A stretch of DNA of 30,417 nt from Bacteroidales bacterium UBA5072 (GTDB lineage Bacteria; Bacteroidota; Bacteroidia; Bacteroidales; UBA10428): the NCBI GenBank assembly GCA_002415855.1, contig DIAS01000185.1, positions 1,048 to 31,464 on the forward strand, in the 5' to 3' direction. A program made the position numbers and the translations under genes. Positions 1 through 8,389 of this stretch are shown here, piece after piece; position 1 is the stretch's first letter; each line of letters opens with the position of its first letter. The notes beneath the pieces are model-generated. The model had not been told where the DNA came from and ran no database searches. It saw only the letters and a list, made by a program, of their open reading frames with translations.

Positions 1-53
1 CCCCGTAGGGGCGACCTGTTTGTGGGAAATGTACCATTCCGGTAATCAAAAGC
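1..53. other. Left-edge intergenic stretch with GC-rich mini-palindrome
   Basis: Positions 1-11 form a short palindrome, CCCC-GTA-GGGG, followed by GCGACC. It lies 3' of the minus-strand hydrolase gene that ends at 54. A similar core, CCCC-GAC-GGGG, occurs at 1170-1180 on the other side of that gene. The element may continue beyond the window. It could be a dispersed intergenic repeat or a fragment of a transcription stop, but no T-run is visible. Confidence 0.3.
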
Positions 54-1151
54 CTAAAGAATCCCCGGTTTGGGTTTTGTACCGGATTTCACCCATTTCC
101 TCAGCAAATCAAAAGCCTTCCCCGTTTCCTCCGGTGTAAAGTTACAGTGCCCCTCGCCGTTGGTATATACAACCGTAAGATTCGATTGTTTTCCCTTCTC
201 ATGCACCATGTTGTCGAAGGAAACGACAGCCATGCTGGCCGGAATCAGCTGGTCATAAATGGTATGGAGCAACAGGGTGGGACAATCGATGTTCCCTGTC
301 CGGTCATATTTATCAAAGAAATTTTCAGTACCCGGTGATGCCTGAAGTCGTTCAACTTTAAGGTTCACCTCCAGGTCATCCGGAAAACCTGCATACAGGG
401 TATTGGTATTGTCAAATGGATTTCCGCCTGCCTGCTGGCTGATGTCGCGGATCACACCATCGTTGAACATGATCACCATGGGCAGGTCTTTGGGTTTCAG
501 TTCATATCGCCGGGCAATGGCTGCCGCCAGGGTTGTGTCGTTGGCAATGGCTGACTGAACCGCAGGAAAGGATATGGACTGCGCCTTGCCGCTGGTCACA
601 TCGGCCAGCGGAGGCAATATACCCGGAAACATGGCAGTGAAGACTGCGTTGATATCCAAGGCCATCTTCGTTTGCAGATATGGGTGGCTCGACAGCGGGC
701 ACATGGGCATGGCGCCCAGATAATATTTCCCATAGTTCTCGATGGTGGCAAGGGTTATGCCGCCCCCCATTGAATGTCCGGTGATATAGCAGGTATCCGG
801 TTTCCCGAATTTCGAAAAGAAATAGGCACGCAGTGCCTCAGTGTCATCAACGCCTTCCACCAAAGCCCAGCCCCTTTTGCGATATGCCGATCGGGCAACG
901 GCGAATCCCCTGTCGAGGAATGGTTTAACGCTCATATCGCTGCGGGCATTATGAAAGGCAGCAGGTCCTCCTGACATTGTTGGCATTTCATAGCCGTGGG
1001 CATACATCACCAGGTTATTGTTCCAGTTGGCAGGGATGATAATCCGGAACATCGCACCATCGATACGTCCGGTGTCAATGCGAGCCTCCTGCCCGGGCAC
1101 AGCAGTCGCCAGCAACATCAGGAGGCCAAAGGTCATAAAGTAGTTTTTCAT
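54..1151 (-). CDS. Secreted alpha/beta-hydrolase (serine esterase/lipase-like)
   Basis: A 365-residue protein with an N-terminal signal peptide (hydrophobic residues about 5-18, likely cleavage before Gln21), so it should act in the periplasm or outside. The alpha/beta-hydrolase fold is supported by an oxyanion-region AHGYE at about 51-55, nucleophile elbow GHSMGG with Ser127, a probable acid at Asp300 (TIYDQLIP), and catalytic His335 (GEGHCNF). The spacing fits one complete catalytic triad. The substrate cannot be read from the sequence; carboxylic ester hydrolysis is a family-level inference. It is the last gene of a minus-strand run (hydrolase, MFS, hydrolase, this gene), separated from its upstream neighbour by 50 bp that hold a GC-rich hairpin. 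The start ATG follows an A-rich stretch and lacks a clear Shine-Dalgarno, as is common in Bacteroidota. A secreted peptidase of the same fold is less likely but possible. Confidence 0.85.
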   Translation of the reverse strand: MKNYFMTFGLLMLLATAVPGQEARIDTGRIDGAMFRIIIPANWNNNLVMYAHGYEMPTMSGGPAAFHNARSDMSVKPFLDRGFAVARSAYRKRGWALVEGVDDTEALRAYFFSKFGKPDTCYITGHSMGGGITLATIENYGKYYLGAMPMCPLSSHPYLQTKMALDINAVFTAMFPGILPPLADVTSGKAQSISFPAVQSAIANDTTLAAAIARRYELKPKDLPMVIMFNDGVIRDISQQAGGNPFDNTNTLYAGFPDDLEVNLKVERLQASPGTENFFDKYDRTGNIDCPTLLLHTIYDQLIPASMAVVSFDNMVHEKGKQSNLTVVYTNGEGHCNFTPEETGKAFDLLRKWVKSGTKPKPGIL

Positions 1152-1160
1152 TTTTTTAAA

Positions 1161-1197
1161 GGGGGTATACCCCGACGGGGCGGGGATACCCCGTCGG
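1161..1197. repeat. Nested GC-rich palindromes between two hydrolase genes
   Basis: Three overlapping symmetries are packed here: GGGGTATACCCC at 1162-1173 (perfect palindrome), CCCC-GAC-GGGG at 1170-1180, and a 9-bp perfect stem CCGACGGGG (1172-1180) with CCCCGTCGG (1189-1197) around an 8-nt loop. Read on the minus strand, the stem begins 4 nt after the stop codon of the upstream hydrolase gene and ends about 20 nt before the next start. It may be a REP-like dispersed repeat, a messenger-stabilising hairpin or a weak attenuator. There is no T-run directly after it, so a standard intrinsic terminator is unlikely. Confidence 0.55.
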
Positions 1198-1201
1198 AGT
1201 G

Positions 1202-2434
1202 TTAATACAACACTGAGGTAAAAAAGGCCTTCATTTCGGCTGCATAATACACGCCGTATTGTGCAAAGGTGGCCTTGGTTCTTTCATCGGGTTTCCAGTC
1301 GAAGAAGGCATGACCTGCCCCGCCGACCTGCACATATTCTACCCGCTGACCAGCTTTTACCAATGCATCAACAAAAGTTTTCACCATTTCATCCTTGATG
1401 AGGAAGTCGTTTGTGCCGCGTGTCAGGTATTGCGGTACGGACCGTTCCGAAGCATTCGGAATATGACTGAGGGGTGCCACGGCATCCTTCCAGCTGTCGT
1501 TGGCGGCAGGATCATCGGAGTAATGGCTCAACAGATTACCGCCGAAAACACCGTAGCTGGGTGCAGCGGCCTTTATGGCAGCCAACATCTCGCCTCTTAC
1601 CTGTTCCAACGTTTTGTTCTTTGGCAGATACGAGGGCATGAATTCAAAAACACCCGGGGTTTTCCCAAAACCGCCTTTGCCAATCATATTGGGCATGAGG
1701 GATGCAGCTGCGGACAGGTGCCCGCCGGCACTGTCGCCGGTAAGTGCTATCCTGGTAGGATCTCCGCCATATTCGGCGGCATGTTCCATGATGTGGGCTA
1801 TGGCGCCGTAGACATCTTCAATGATGTTGGCCATGGTATTGCTGGTGGCATCACCATCAAGCTTCTGGGCCCAGCGGTAATCGATGCTGAATACAACATA
1901 TTTTCCGCCTTTGGTAAGTTCGCGGGCCAATCCGCGCATGATATCCTCGGTGTTGGTGGCCCAACCTCCGCCGTGGATGATGATGATACAGGGCAGATTT
2001 TTGGCTCCCTTCGGAGAAAATACATCATATTTGAGGGTTTTCACACCGGGCTTGGCATAAACAACATCCTGGGTAACATTGATATGGTCAACGGCCGATT
2101 TTTCGATGAACGATGCGCCAATATGCTGATCCTTATCAATGGTCACCTTGAACTCGGAAGTCATCGATTCATAATACATCAATCCCCATCTTCCCGGAAC
2201 GGCATAGTATACGGCATCCAGGACAAATCCGGCGTCAGGAGTGGCTTTTATTGTTACAACGGTACCTGCAGGATATTTACCATCGGCCGGCATTGCAGGT
2301 GTTAACTGAACAGTCCCGTTAACCGGCTTATCCAGGGTGACTGTAAATGAACCCGTTTGCGCGTTAATACTTCCCGATCCGGTTAAGGCAGCCAGGGCGA
2401 CTACACCAAGTGCTTTCATTAATTTATGTTTCAT
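1202..2434 (-). CDS. Secreted alpha/beta-hydrolase with N-terminal InlB-like repeat domain
   Basis: A 410-residue protein. Residues 1-25 are a signal peptide (hydrophobic VVALAALTG, cleavage before Gln26). Residues about 28-110 resemble the divergent InlB B-repeat/beta-grasp domain: TVTLDKPVNGTVQLTP, AGTVVTIKATPDAGF, then a VTIDKDQHIGASF-like end. The hydrolase domain follows, with oxyanion HGGG (154-157), nucleophile GDSAGG (Ser235), probable acid Asp343 (GTNDFLI) and His375 (GAGHAFFDW). This is the HSL/BD-FAE-like arrangement seen in acetyl-ester and feruloyl-type esterases that strip acyl groups from plant glycans; the precise substrate is inference. The N-terminal domain probably mediates surface or glycan binding. 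The start could also be Met6, which leaves the signal peptide intact. It lies 90 bp downstream of the MFS gene and 50 bp upstream of the next hydrolase gene. Confidence 0.85.
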   Translation of the reverse strand: MKHKLMKALGVVALAALTGSGSINAQTGSFTVTLDKPVNGTVQLTPAMPADGKYPAGTVVTIKATPDAGFVLDAVYYAVPGRWGLMYYESMTSEFKVTIDKDQHIGASFIEKSAVDHINVTQDVVYAKPGVKTLKYDVFSPKGAKNLPCIIIIHGGGWATNTEDIMRGLARELTKGGKYVVFSIDYRWAQKLDGDATSNTMANIIEDVYGAIAHIMEHAAEYGGDPTRIALTGDSAGGHLSAAASLMPNMIGKGGFGKTPGVFEFMPSYLPKNKTLEQVRGEMLAAIKAAAPSYGVFGGNLLSHYSDDPAANDSWKDAVAPLSHIPNASERSVPQYLTRGTNDFLIKDEMVKTFVDALVKAGQRVEYVQVGGAGHAFFDWKPDERTKATFAQYGVYYAAEMKAFFTSVLY

Positions 2435-2524
2435 GGTTCTGGTAATTTTTAAAATACGATATTACTAAAAGATCTAATTAAATGACCCCGGATAACAGGT
2501 TTTGTGTGACAACCTGAAAACACA

Positions 2525-3769
2525 TTATGAAAAAATGCCGGCATTATTCCTGCGATGCCTCATGAACAATGCCAACGTGAGCAGCGACAGGGAGAGAATG
2601 AAACCGCCGGAAATTGCCAAACCTGCTCCGAGACTGTGACTATCAGTTATCCATCCGGCAAGCGGAGCAAAAAGCGAGAAAAAGATCCGGATCGTCAGGT
2701 CGCGCAACGACATGACGGTTGCCCTGACTTCGCTTCCGGTCAGTTTGTTGATATAATCTTTAAGAACAGGTGTGGCTATACCGCGCAGAAAATAGAACAG
2801 TGCTAACAGCGGAATGATGGCAAAAGCAGGGATGATCCCCGATAGGATCATCAGTGCCGGGATCAGAACAGCCATGATTTTGAGCGTTCCGGATTCACCG
2901 AGCTTTTGTTCGATCCTGTGTGCAAGAATGGAAGACCCCCCCGTGATGAGATTCAGTGCCGTCCATACCGCTCCGTATAATGCAAGGGGAAGGAGCATTT
3001 TCTCAAAAAGCGGCTGCGCAAACCAGGCCATGAGCAGGGTAGCCGCTCCGATAATGGACGAAAACAGCAGGTTAAACCGAAGATCCCTTTCCTTAAGAAT
3101 TACCTTATTCAGGATGCCAAGAATGTCACGAAGACCTGCGGATCTTGCCTTCCTTCGGGCAGCACGAGGTTCTACGAGGGTCAGCGCGGCAGGAATTGCT
3201 GATGAGGCAATGATTGCCTGCGCGTAAAAAGGAAGACGCAGGCTGATCAGAGCCAACGCCCCGCCGGCCAAACCGGCAAATGCTTCTGAAAAGTTACCGA
3301 CGGAGGCGTTAATACCTTCGTATCGCGCGTATTCATTTTGCCTTTTCCCTGAGGCCAGCGTATCATACAGCATGGCCGAATCGGCTCCCGATATGAAGCT
3401 TTGTCCTGCTCCCAGTGCAATCTCGGCTATGAGAAAACCAATGTAGGAATGGGTAAATGAATAAATGAAGAACCCGATCGCACCCAGAAATGCGCCGGTA
3501 ACCAGGGTTTTCTTCCTTCCCAGAACATCGGCAAAATATCCGCTGGGCAGTTCCAGGGAAACAATTACTATGGAGTAAACCGCCTTCAGCACCATGATCT
3601 CCGTTACCGACAGGTGGCTGTCCCTGTAGAACGGTACAATAACAGGCATTACAAGCGAAAACCACTTTGAGAACTTAATTACATTAAGCCTAATCACATT
3701 ACCCCGCATAGTAGGCGGAAGACTGCTATACATGCGGAAGGCCACTGCAGATACGATCTGCCTCATCAT
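2525..3769 (-). CDS. MFS transporter, 12-TM type
   Basis: A 414-residue, highly hydrophobic protein with about 12 membrane segments, so an inner-membrane permease of the major facilitator superfamily. The loop after TM2 carries GYFADVLGRKKTL, the family's characteristic G-x-x-x-D-x-x-G-R-K/R motif. Cargo is unknown; uptake of a sugar or ester-hydrolysis product, or drug efflux, are both open. The first ATG is 5 nt after the stop of the upstream hydrolase gene, suggesting translational coupling. Residues 1-20 are atypical, and an internal Met at 3709 (start MRGNVIRLNVIKFSKW) matches the usual N-terminus of Bacteroidota members better. Neither start has a clear Shine-Dalgarno. It lies among three secreted hydrolases, which suggests that it handles their products. 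Confidence 0.87.
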   Translation of the reverse strand: MMRQIVSAVAFRMYSSLPPTMRGNVIRLNVIKFSKWFSLVMPVIVPFYRDSHLSVTEIMVLKAVYSIVIVSLELPSGYFADVLGRKKTLVTGAFLGAIGFFIYSFTHSYIGFLIAEIALGAGQSFISGADSAMLYDTLASGKRQNEYARYEGINASVGNFSEAFAGLAGGALALISLRLPFYAQAIIASSAIPAALTLVEPRAARRKARSAGLRDILGILNKVILKERDLRFNLLFSSIIGAATLLMAWFAQPLFEKMLLPLALYGAVWTALNLITGGSSILAHRIEQKLGESGTLKIMAVLIPALMILSGIIPAFAIIPLLALFYFLRGIATPVLKDYINKLTGSEVRATVMSLRDLTIRIFFSLFAPLAGWITDSHSLGAGLAISGGFILSLSLLTLALFMRHRRNNAGIFS

Positions 3770-3774
3770 GGAAT

Positions 3775-4671
3775 TTACCGGATCGATTTCACCCAGTCAA
3801 ACAAAGGTATCATCCATTCCTCGGGTTGAAGCCTCAAAATAAAGCCATGATTTCCCGAAGGCATAAGATGCATTTCAGCTGGCACCTTCTTTTTTACCAG
3901 GGCCTGGTAAAAGAGGATGCTGTTGTCAACAGGAACTACCGTATCATCTCCTGTATGAATGAGCCAGGTGGGCGGGGTGCTGCCTGTAACGTTCAGCTCG
4001 TTGGAGAAAGCTCTTATCTGTTCAGGTGCAGGAGCCGTGCCAAGCAGATTATTCCTCGATCCCATATGGGTCAGGCTATCGGACATGCTGATCACAGGGT
4101 ATACCAGGATCAGAAAACCAGGTCGCAGACTTACATGTTCGGGATTTGGAATATAGGACTGCTGAAAGTGGGTAGCTGCAGTTGATGCCAAATGTCCGCC
4201 GGCTGAAAATCCCATGATGCCAATCCTGCTTGTATCAATATTCCACCCTGCAGCTCGCTGCCTGACCGTTTTAATTGCCTGCTGGGCATCCTGCAGAGGT
4301 CCGATGGATTTGTCCTTCATGATGGAATCACTGGGTAAGCGGTATTTCAGTACAAAGGCTGCAATACCTCTTTTTACAAATGCTTCGGCGATAACCGTTC
4401 CTTCAGGACGGTAGCTTTCATGCTGATAACCGCCGCCCGGGCAAATAATCACGGCCGCACCTGTGGCAAACTCCGCCGCGGGAAGAAATACCGTGAGTGT
4501 AGGCTTAGAAACCTTCCTGTACCCATTAAGGATCCCATTGTCATAAACAGGCACCTCCTTCATCTGGTATGAAAGGCTGTTGGGGATTTCCCCCTCGTAC
4601 AAGGGAATTACCTGCTGTGCGGTTATCTGCACGGAAACGGAAAGCATAAGGATTGATAAGATTGTTTTCAT
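3775..4671 (-). CDS. Secreted alpha/beta-hydrolase (acetylxylan-esterase/BD-FAE-like)
   Basis: A 298-residue protein with a signal peptide ending near residues 18-19 (SVSVQITAQQ), so periplasmic or secreted. Motifs: oxyanion PGGGY (78-82), nucleophile elbow GFSAGGH with Ser156, acid Asp243 in GDDTVVP, and His275 in GNHGF. Length and motif pattern match Bacteroidota alpha/beta-hydrolases annotated as acetylxylan esterase or endo-1,4-beta-xylanase-B-like esterase; deacetylation of plant glycans is a family-based inference. It is the first gene of the minus-strand run and is preceded by a good candidate promoter (-7 element TACGTTTG). The MFS gene begins 5 nt after its stop, so the two are very probably co-transcribed. 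Confidence 0.87.
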   Translation of the reverse strand: MKTILSILMLSVSVQITAQQVIPLYEGEIPNSLSYQMKEVPVYDNGILNGYRKVSKPTLTVFLPAAEFATGAAVIICPGGGYQHESYRPEGTVIAEAFVKRGIAAFVLKYRLPSDSIMKDKSIGPLQDAQQAIKTVRQRAAGWNIDTSRIGIMGFSAGGHLASTAATHFQQSYIPNPEHVSLRPGFLILVYPVISMSDSLTHMGSRNNLLGTAPAPEQIRAFSNELNVTGSTPPTWLIHTGDDTVVPVDNSILFYQALVKKKVPAEMHLMPSGNHGFILRLQPEEWMIPLFDWVKSIR

Positions 4672-4701
4672 GGATTCATCAGGTTACCATAATTCCGGTA
4701 T

Positions 4702-4732
4702 CAAACGTATGAAAAAGATTCCAGATTTCAGC
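4702..4732 (-). promoter_or_regulatory. Candidate Bacteroidota promoter for the esterase/MFS run
   Basis: Read on the minus strand, TACGTTTG (complement of 4702-4709) matches the Bacteroidota -7 consensus TAnnTTTG exactly. Nineteen nt upstream is GCTG (complement of 4729-4732), a weak match to the -33 TTTG. It lies about 30 bp before the esterase ATG. The match is by eye; start-site mapping would settle it. Confidence 0.4.
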
Positions 4733-4805
4733 TTACAGGTTTAAGAATCGGGAAAGGGGTTTGCGGTGATATTGAATAAATATTATGAAGCCTGCTGTTT
4801 CTCTG

Positions 4806-4835
4806 TTTGTTTTTTCAAAACAATAGGTATATTTA
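4806..4835 (+). promoter_or_regulatory. Candidate Bacteroidota promoter for the TonB-receptor operon
   Basis: TTTG at 4806-4809 (-33) and TATATTTA at 4828-4835 (-7, one base from TAnnTTTG) are separated by 18 nt. They lie about 37 bp before the ATG of the first gene of the four-gene operon. Together with the opposing candidate at 4702-4732, they make 4672-4872 a divergent promoter region; nothing else is evident in it. Confidence 0.4.
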
Positions 4836-4872
4836 GCCTTTCAAAAGAGTCTTTCTTTCTCCCCTGTTAATT

Positions 4873-5607
4873 ATGTGGTATTTCAGAGTTTTTTTGCTTT
4901 CAATCGGATTCTTTTTCACTATTTTAACGATGGCCTTTGGTCAAACGGATAGCCTGGCTGCTGATTTCACCAGGGAGATCCTGATTGCGATCTCGGAGGA
5001 GGAATACGGAATGGATGATCTGCTGGTAAATGGAATACGATACCAGCCTGAAAAAATAGGATCAGAAGGAAGTCCTTATTTTGATTGGAATGTGTCAGCC
5101 GCATCCGGACTCTTTATCAAAGGTCAACTTTTCCCGGATGTTGATCTTCTTTATGATATTACCACGGATCAGCTGATCCTCGATAAAAACCTGGAACACG
5201 GTTATAAACTCCAGGTAGTGTTGGATCCGATCGCAATTGATTCATTTTACCTGGGAAATCATTTTTTTATTAATCTTCCGGTTAAAGAGAAAAATACTGC
5301 CATTAAGGGATACTACGAGAAAATTTATTCCGGCAGGGAATTGTTTCTTAAAAAATACTCGAAAGACTATATAAAAATATACGATAAATCAAACAGAGGA
5401 AAGTTCTCACCACAGAGACAAGTCTGTTACATTTACAGCCATGGCAGTCTGTTCAGGGTAAACTCAAAAATGGCATTCCTGGATTTCTATGATGCAAAAA
5501 AGAAAGAAATCCGTGCTTTTATGAAGCGTAACAAGATCAGATACGGCTCTGCCACAAATGAAGAACTTTTCAGACTGTTGACCTTTTGTCATGCTCAAGA
5601 AGAATAG
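4873..5607 (+). CDS. Secreted protein of unknown function, first gene of TonB-receptor operon
   Basis: A 244-residue protein that I do not assign to a family. Residues 1-23 are a clear signal peptide (long hydrophobic FLLSIGFFFTILTMAFG, then Gln24), so it is exported. The mature part is mixed alpha/beta in composition, with a Lys/Tyr-rich middle (about 148-190) and a basic helix-like C-terminal region (DAKKKEIRAFMKRNKIRYG). There is one Cys at about 184 and another at about 239. It is encoded just after a candidate promoter, and its 3' end overlaps the receptor gene by 17 nt, which implies coupled translation and a role in the same complex. A periplasmic or membrane-associated accessory factor for the receptor is inference from context only. 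Confidence 0.7.
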   Translation: MWYFRVFLLSIGFFFTILTMAFGQTDSLAADFTREILIAISEEEYGMDDLLVNGIRYQPEKIGSEGSPYFDWNVSAASGLFIKGQLFPDVDLLYDITTDQLILDKNLEHGYKLQVVLDPIAIDSFYLGNHFFINLPVKEKNTAIKGYYEKIYSGRELFLKKYSKDYIKIYDKSNRGKFSPQRQVCYIYSHGSLFRVNSKMAFLDFYDAKKKEIRAFMKRNKIRYGSATNEELFRLLTFCHAQEE

Positions 5608-8389
5608 AATATTTAAGCTCGTTTTTGCGATCTGCCTGGGTGCCGTTCCAATATTTAATGCTTCGGCGCAAACCGAAAGCTTATCATTGGATGCAGGTTA
5701 TAATAACCTGTCATGGAACGATTTCATCCGGAAAACAGAAGCACAGCACAACGTCAGGTTTTATTATGGTGCAGATACCCTGCCTGATTTTAAAGTATCT
5801 CTTCCAAAAGAAAAGATGCCCTTCCCCGACCTGCTGAATGAGATCCTAAGACCCTATCACTTTATGGCAGCCATTGACAAGGCGGGGAACATCTTCATCA
5901 CCAGGAACTCCAGGATATTTACCACTTTGCCGGACAATTTTTTCATCAGACAATCCCTTAAAGAAACCCGCAATGGCAACCAGGAAAGAAACGGCGGCAC
6001 ACTGAAAGACCGGTACCTTGCAACTGACAATACTTTTGACAACAAATACACGACCATTGGAGAAATAACCAATGATAACAGGGCTAATGCATCGATATCA
6101 GGATATGTTAAAAATCAGAATGATAATACACCGGCAATTGGCGTGCTGATGAGAATTGAAGAAACAGGCGCTGCAGTCATGACCGATGCCTCAGGCTTCT
6201 ATGCCCTCAGTACGAAAAAGGGCAATTGTACGCTGATTGCAGGTAACCTTGAAACCAAAGAGAAAAGGATCAGGCTGAAGGTACTTTCTGACGGTCGGCT
6301 TGACCTGATACTGGAACCCAAGCTGGTAACCCTGGATGAAGTTGTCATCAGTGCAGAAAAAGAGCATATCGTAAAAAGTACGCAAATGGGATTCCAAAGA
6401 CTTGTGGCAAAGGATGTTAAAGAAATACCCCTGGTCCTTGGAGAAAGTGATATTGTTAAAGTGAGTCTCTTGCTCCCCGGCGTACAGTCTGTGGGCGAAG
6501 GAAGTGCAGGATTAAACGTGCGGGGCAGTCCCACAGATGAGAATCTGTTTATCATCAATAATATACCGGTCTATAATTCCTCACATGTGCTGGGTTTCTT
6601 TTCAGCGTTCAACTCGGATGCCATCAAGGACTTTACACTGTATAAAAGTAATATACCTGCAGGTTATGGCGGCAGACTGTCTTCGATATTTGACATCAGG
6701 ACAAAACAGGGAAACCAGAACAATTTCACGGCAAGTGGAGGGATAAGTCCTGTCACCGCCAGGCTTATTGTTGAAGGTCCTATCAGCCGAAGGAACAGCA
6801 GTTATATGGTCGGTCTCCGGTCGAGCTACTCCGACTGGATCCTGAAACAGGTGGATGATCCCAATATCAGCAACAGTAGTGCAAAGTTTGCGGATGCTGT
6901 CATTGATCTTTCATTCGAGCTGAATAAAAACAACAGGTTGCGTGTTTCATCCTATCACAGTTATGACAAGATCAACCTGATCGATCAGAATAAGTACCAT
7001 TATGTCAACAACGGGGCAGCCCTGGTGTGGAACAGGCTGTTCAGGGAAAAACACAGCCTGCTGGTCTCCCTGATATACAGTCAGTACGATTTTGATGAGG
7101 AGAATTCGGAAGTTCAGATATCATCCTACAAAGATTATTTCAAACTCAAACATGCCGAGGTTAGGGCAGGTCTGACCATAAGACCAAACGCCAAACATAC
7201 CCTTACAGCCGGTTTGAATTCCATCTTCTACCAGATAGATCAGGGAGTTTTTGAACCCCTCAATGATAACTCATTGGTAGCTACCCTTGACCTCGGGAAT
7301 GAACAGGCGCTGGAATCCGGGATATTTCTTACGGATGATTGGACGTTATCTCCTAAGCTTTCGGTATCCGCGGGAATCCGGTACAATAGTTATCTTTATT
7401 TGGGACCGCAGCAGGTACGGATCTATTCGGACGGGCCAAAATCACCTGAAAGCATTGTTGACACGGCAGTCTATGCCAGCAACGAAATTGCCAAGAATTA
7501 TGGTGCCCCTGACCTTCGATTGGCAGCCAGGTATGTTATCAAAGATAACTTTTCCGTAAAAATGAGTTTCAGCCAGCTCAGGCAATATCTTTTTATGTTG
7601 TCCAATACAATAGCCATTGCCCCCACCGATAAATGGAAGCTCAGTGACAATAACATCAAGCCCATGTCGGGGAACCAATACTCATTGGGGTTATACAACA
7701 GCATTCTGGGTGGAAAGCTTGATTTATCGGTTGAAGCCTATTACAAAACCGTGAAAAATCTGGTAGAATACAAGGATGGCGCCAACCTTTCGGTAAATGT
7801 CACACCTGAGGCCGAGATCCTCCAGGGTGATCTGAGATCATATGGCATTGAATTCATGATCAGCAAGCCCAAAGGCAGGTTCAATGGATGGTTGAATTAC
7901 ACCTATTCACGTGCTATCGTTACCATTGACTCCCCGGAACCTGAAGCAAGGATCAACAACGGGGAGTCCTATCCCTCGAATTATGACAAGCCCCATGCCC
8001 TCAATATCGTTGCCAATTATAAGTTCTCTCGGAGAATAAGCGTCTCTTCCAATATTGTATATTCTACGGGGCATCCCATCACCTACCCGGTAGGGTTCTT
8101 TTACCAGGATAACATCAAGGTTCCCCTGTATTCCAAAAGGAACGAATACAGGATCCCTGATTATTTCAGAATGGATTTTTCAGTGAAACTCGAAGGTAAT
8201 CTGGCCGCCAGGAAATTCGCGCACGGCACATGGATTTTCTCGGTTTACAACCTTACCGGAAGAAAGAATGCCTATTCTGTATACTTTAAAAACGTGGATG
8301 AACTTTTGCAGGGATACAAATTATCTGTTTTCGGAGTTCCCATAGTATCATTGACTTACAGTTTTAAATTGGGCAATTATGCGAATTAG
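5591..8389 (+). CDS. TonB-dependent outer-membrane receptor with STN and carboxypeptidase-regulatory domains
   Basis: A 932-residue outer-membrane protein. In order: signal peptide (1-26, cleavage after Ala26 in NASAQ); an STN domain (about 33-106), typical of secretins and receptors that signal or dock in the periplasm; a spacer; a CarboxypepD_reg-like beta-sandwich (about 167-245); the linker LDEVVISAEKEH; a plug domain (about 258-375, with GLNVRGSPTDENLFIINNIPVY and AGYGGRLSSIFDIRT); and a beta-barrel to the C-terminus ending in an aromatic-rich strand (SLTYSFKLGNYAN). It should import or bind a large substrate using TonB energy. The substrate is unknown; it lacks a SusD partner and is paired with a DUF4249 lipoprotein instead. 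The STN domain could contact a FecR-like anti-sigma factor, but none is encoded here. It overlaps the gene before by 17 nt and the gene after by 11 nt. Confidence 0.9.
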   Translation: MLKKNRIFKLVFAICLGAVPIFNASAQTESLSLDAGYNNLSWNDFIRKTEAQHNVRFYYGADTLPDFKVSLPKEKMPFPDLLNEILRPYHFMAAIDKAGNIFITRNSRIFTTLPDNFFIRQSLKETRNGNQERNGGTLKDRYLATDNTFDNKYTTIGEITNDNRANASISGYVKNQNDNTPAIGVLMRIEETGAAVMTDASGFYALSTKKGNCTLIAGNLETKEKRIRLKVLSDGRLDLILEPKLVTLDEVVISAEKEHIVKSTQMGFQRLVAKDVKEIPLVLGESDIVKVSLLLPGVQSVGEGSAGLNVRGSPTDENLFIINNIPVYNSSHVLGFFSAFNSDAIKDFTLYKSNIPAGYGGRLSSIFDIRTKQGNQNNFTASGGISPVTARLIVEGPISRRNSSYMVGLRSSYSDWILKQVDDPNISNSSAKFADAVIDLSFELNKNNRLRVSSYHSYDKINLIDQNKYHYVNNGAALVWNRLFREKHSLLVSLIYSQYDFDEENSEVQISSYKDYFKLKHAEVRAGLTIRPNAKHTLTAGLNSIFYQIDQGVFEPLNDNSLVATLDLGNEQALESGIFLTDDWTLSPKLSVSAGIRYNSYLYLGPQQVRIYSDGPKSPESIVDTAVYASNEIAKNYGAPDLRLAARYVIKDNFSVKMSFSQLRQYLFMLSNTIAIAPTDKWKLSDNNIKPMSGNQYSLGLYNSILGGKLDLSVEAYYKTVKNLVEYKDGANLSVNVTPEAEILQGDLRSYGIEFMISKPKGRFNGWLNYTYSRAIVTIDSPEPEARINNGESYPSNYDKPHALNIVANYKFSRRISVSSNIVYSTGHPITYPVGFFYQDNIKVPLYSKRNEYRIPDYFRMDFSVKLEGNLAARKFAHGTWIFSVYNLTGRKNAYSVYFKNVDELLQGYKLSVFGVPIVSLTYSFKLGNYAN

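Noticed and set aside
1259..2305. A 348-codon open frame on the plus strand.
   Set aside because: It is exactly antisense to the esterase gene, which has a signal peptide and full catalytic triad. The reverse frame has no recognisable motifs and is a codon-phase shadow.
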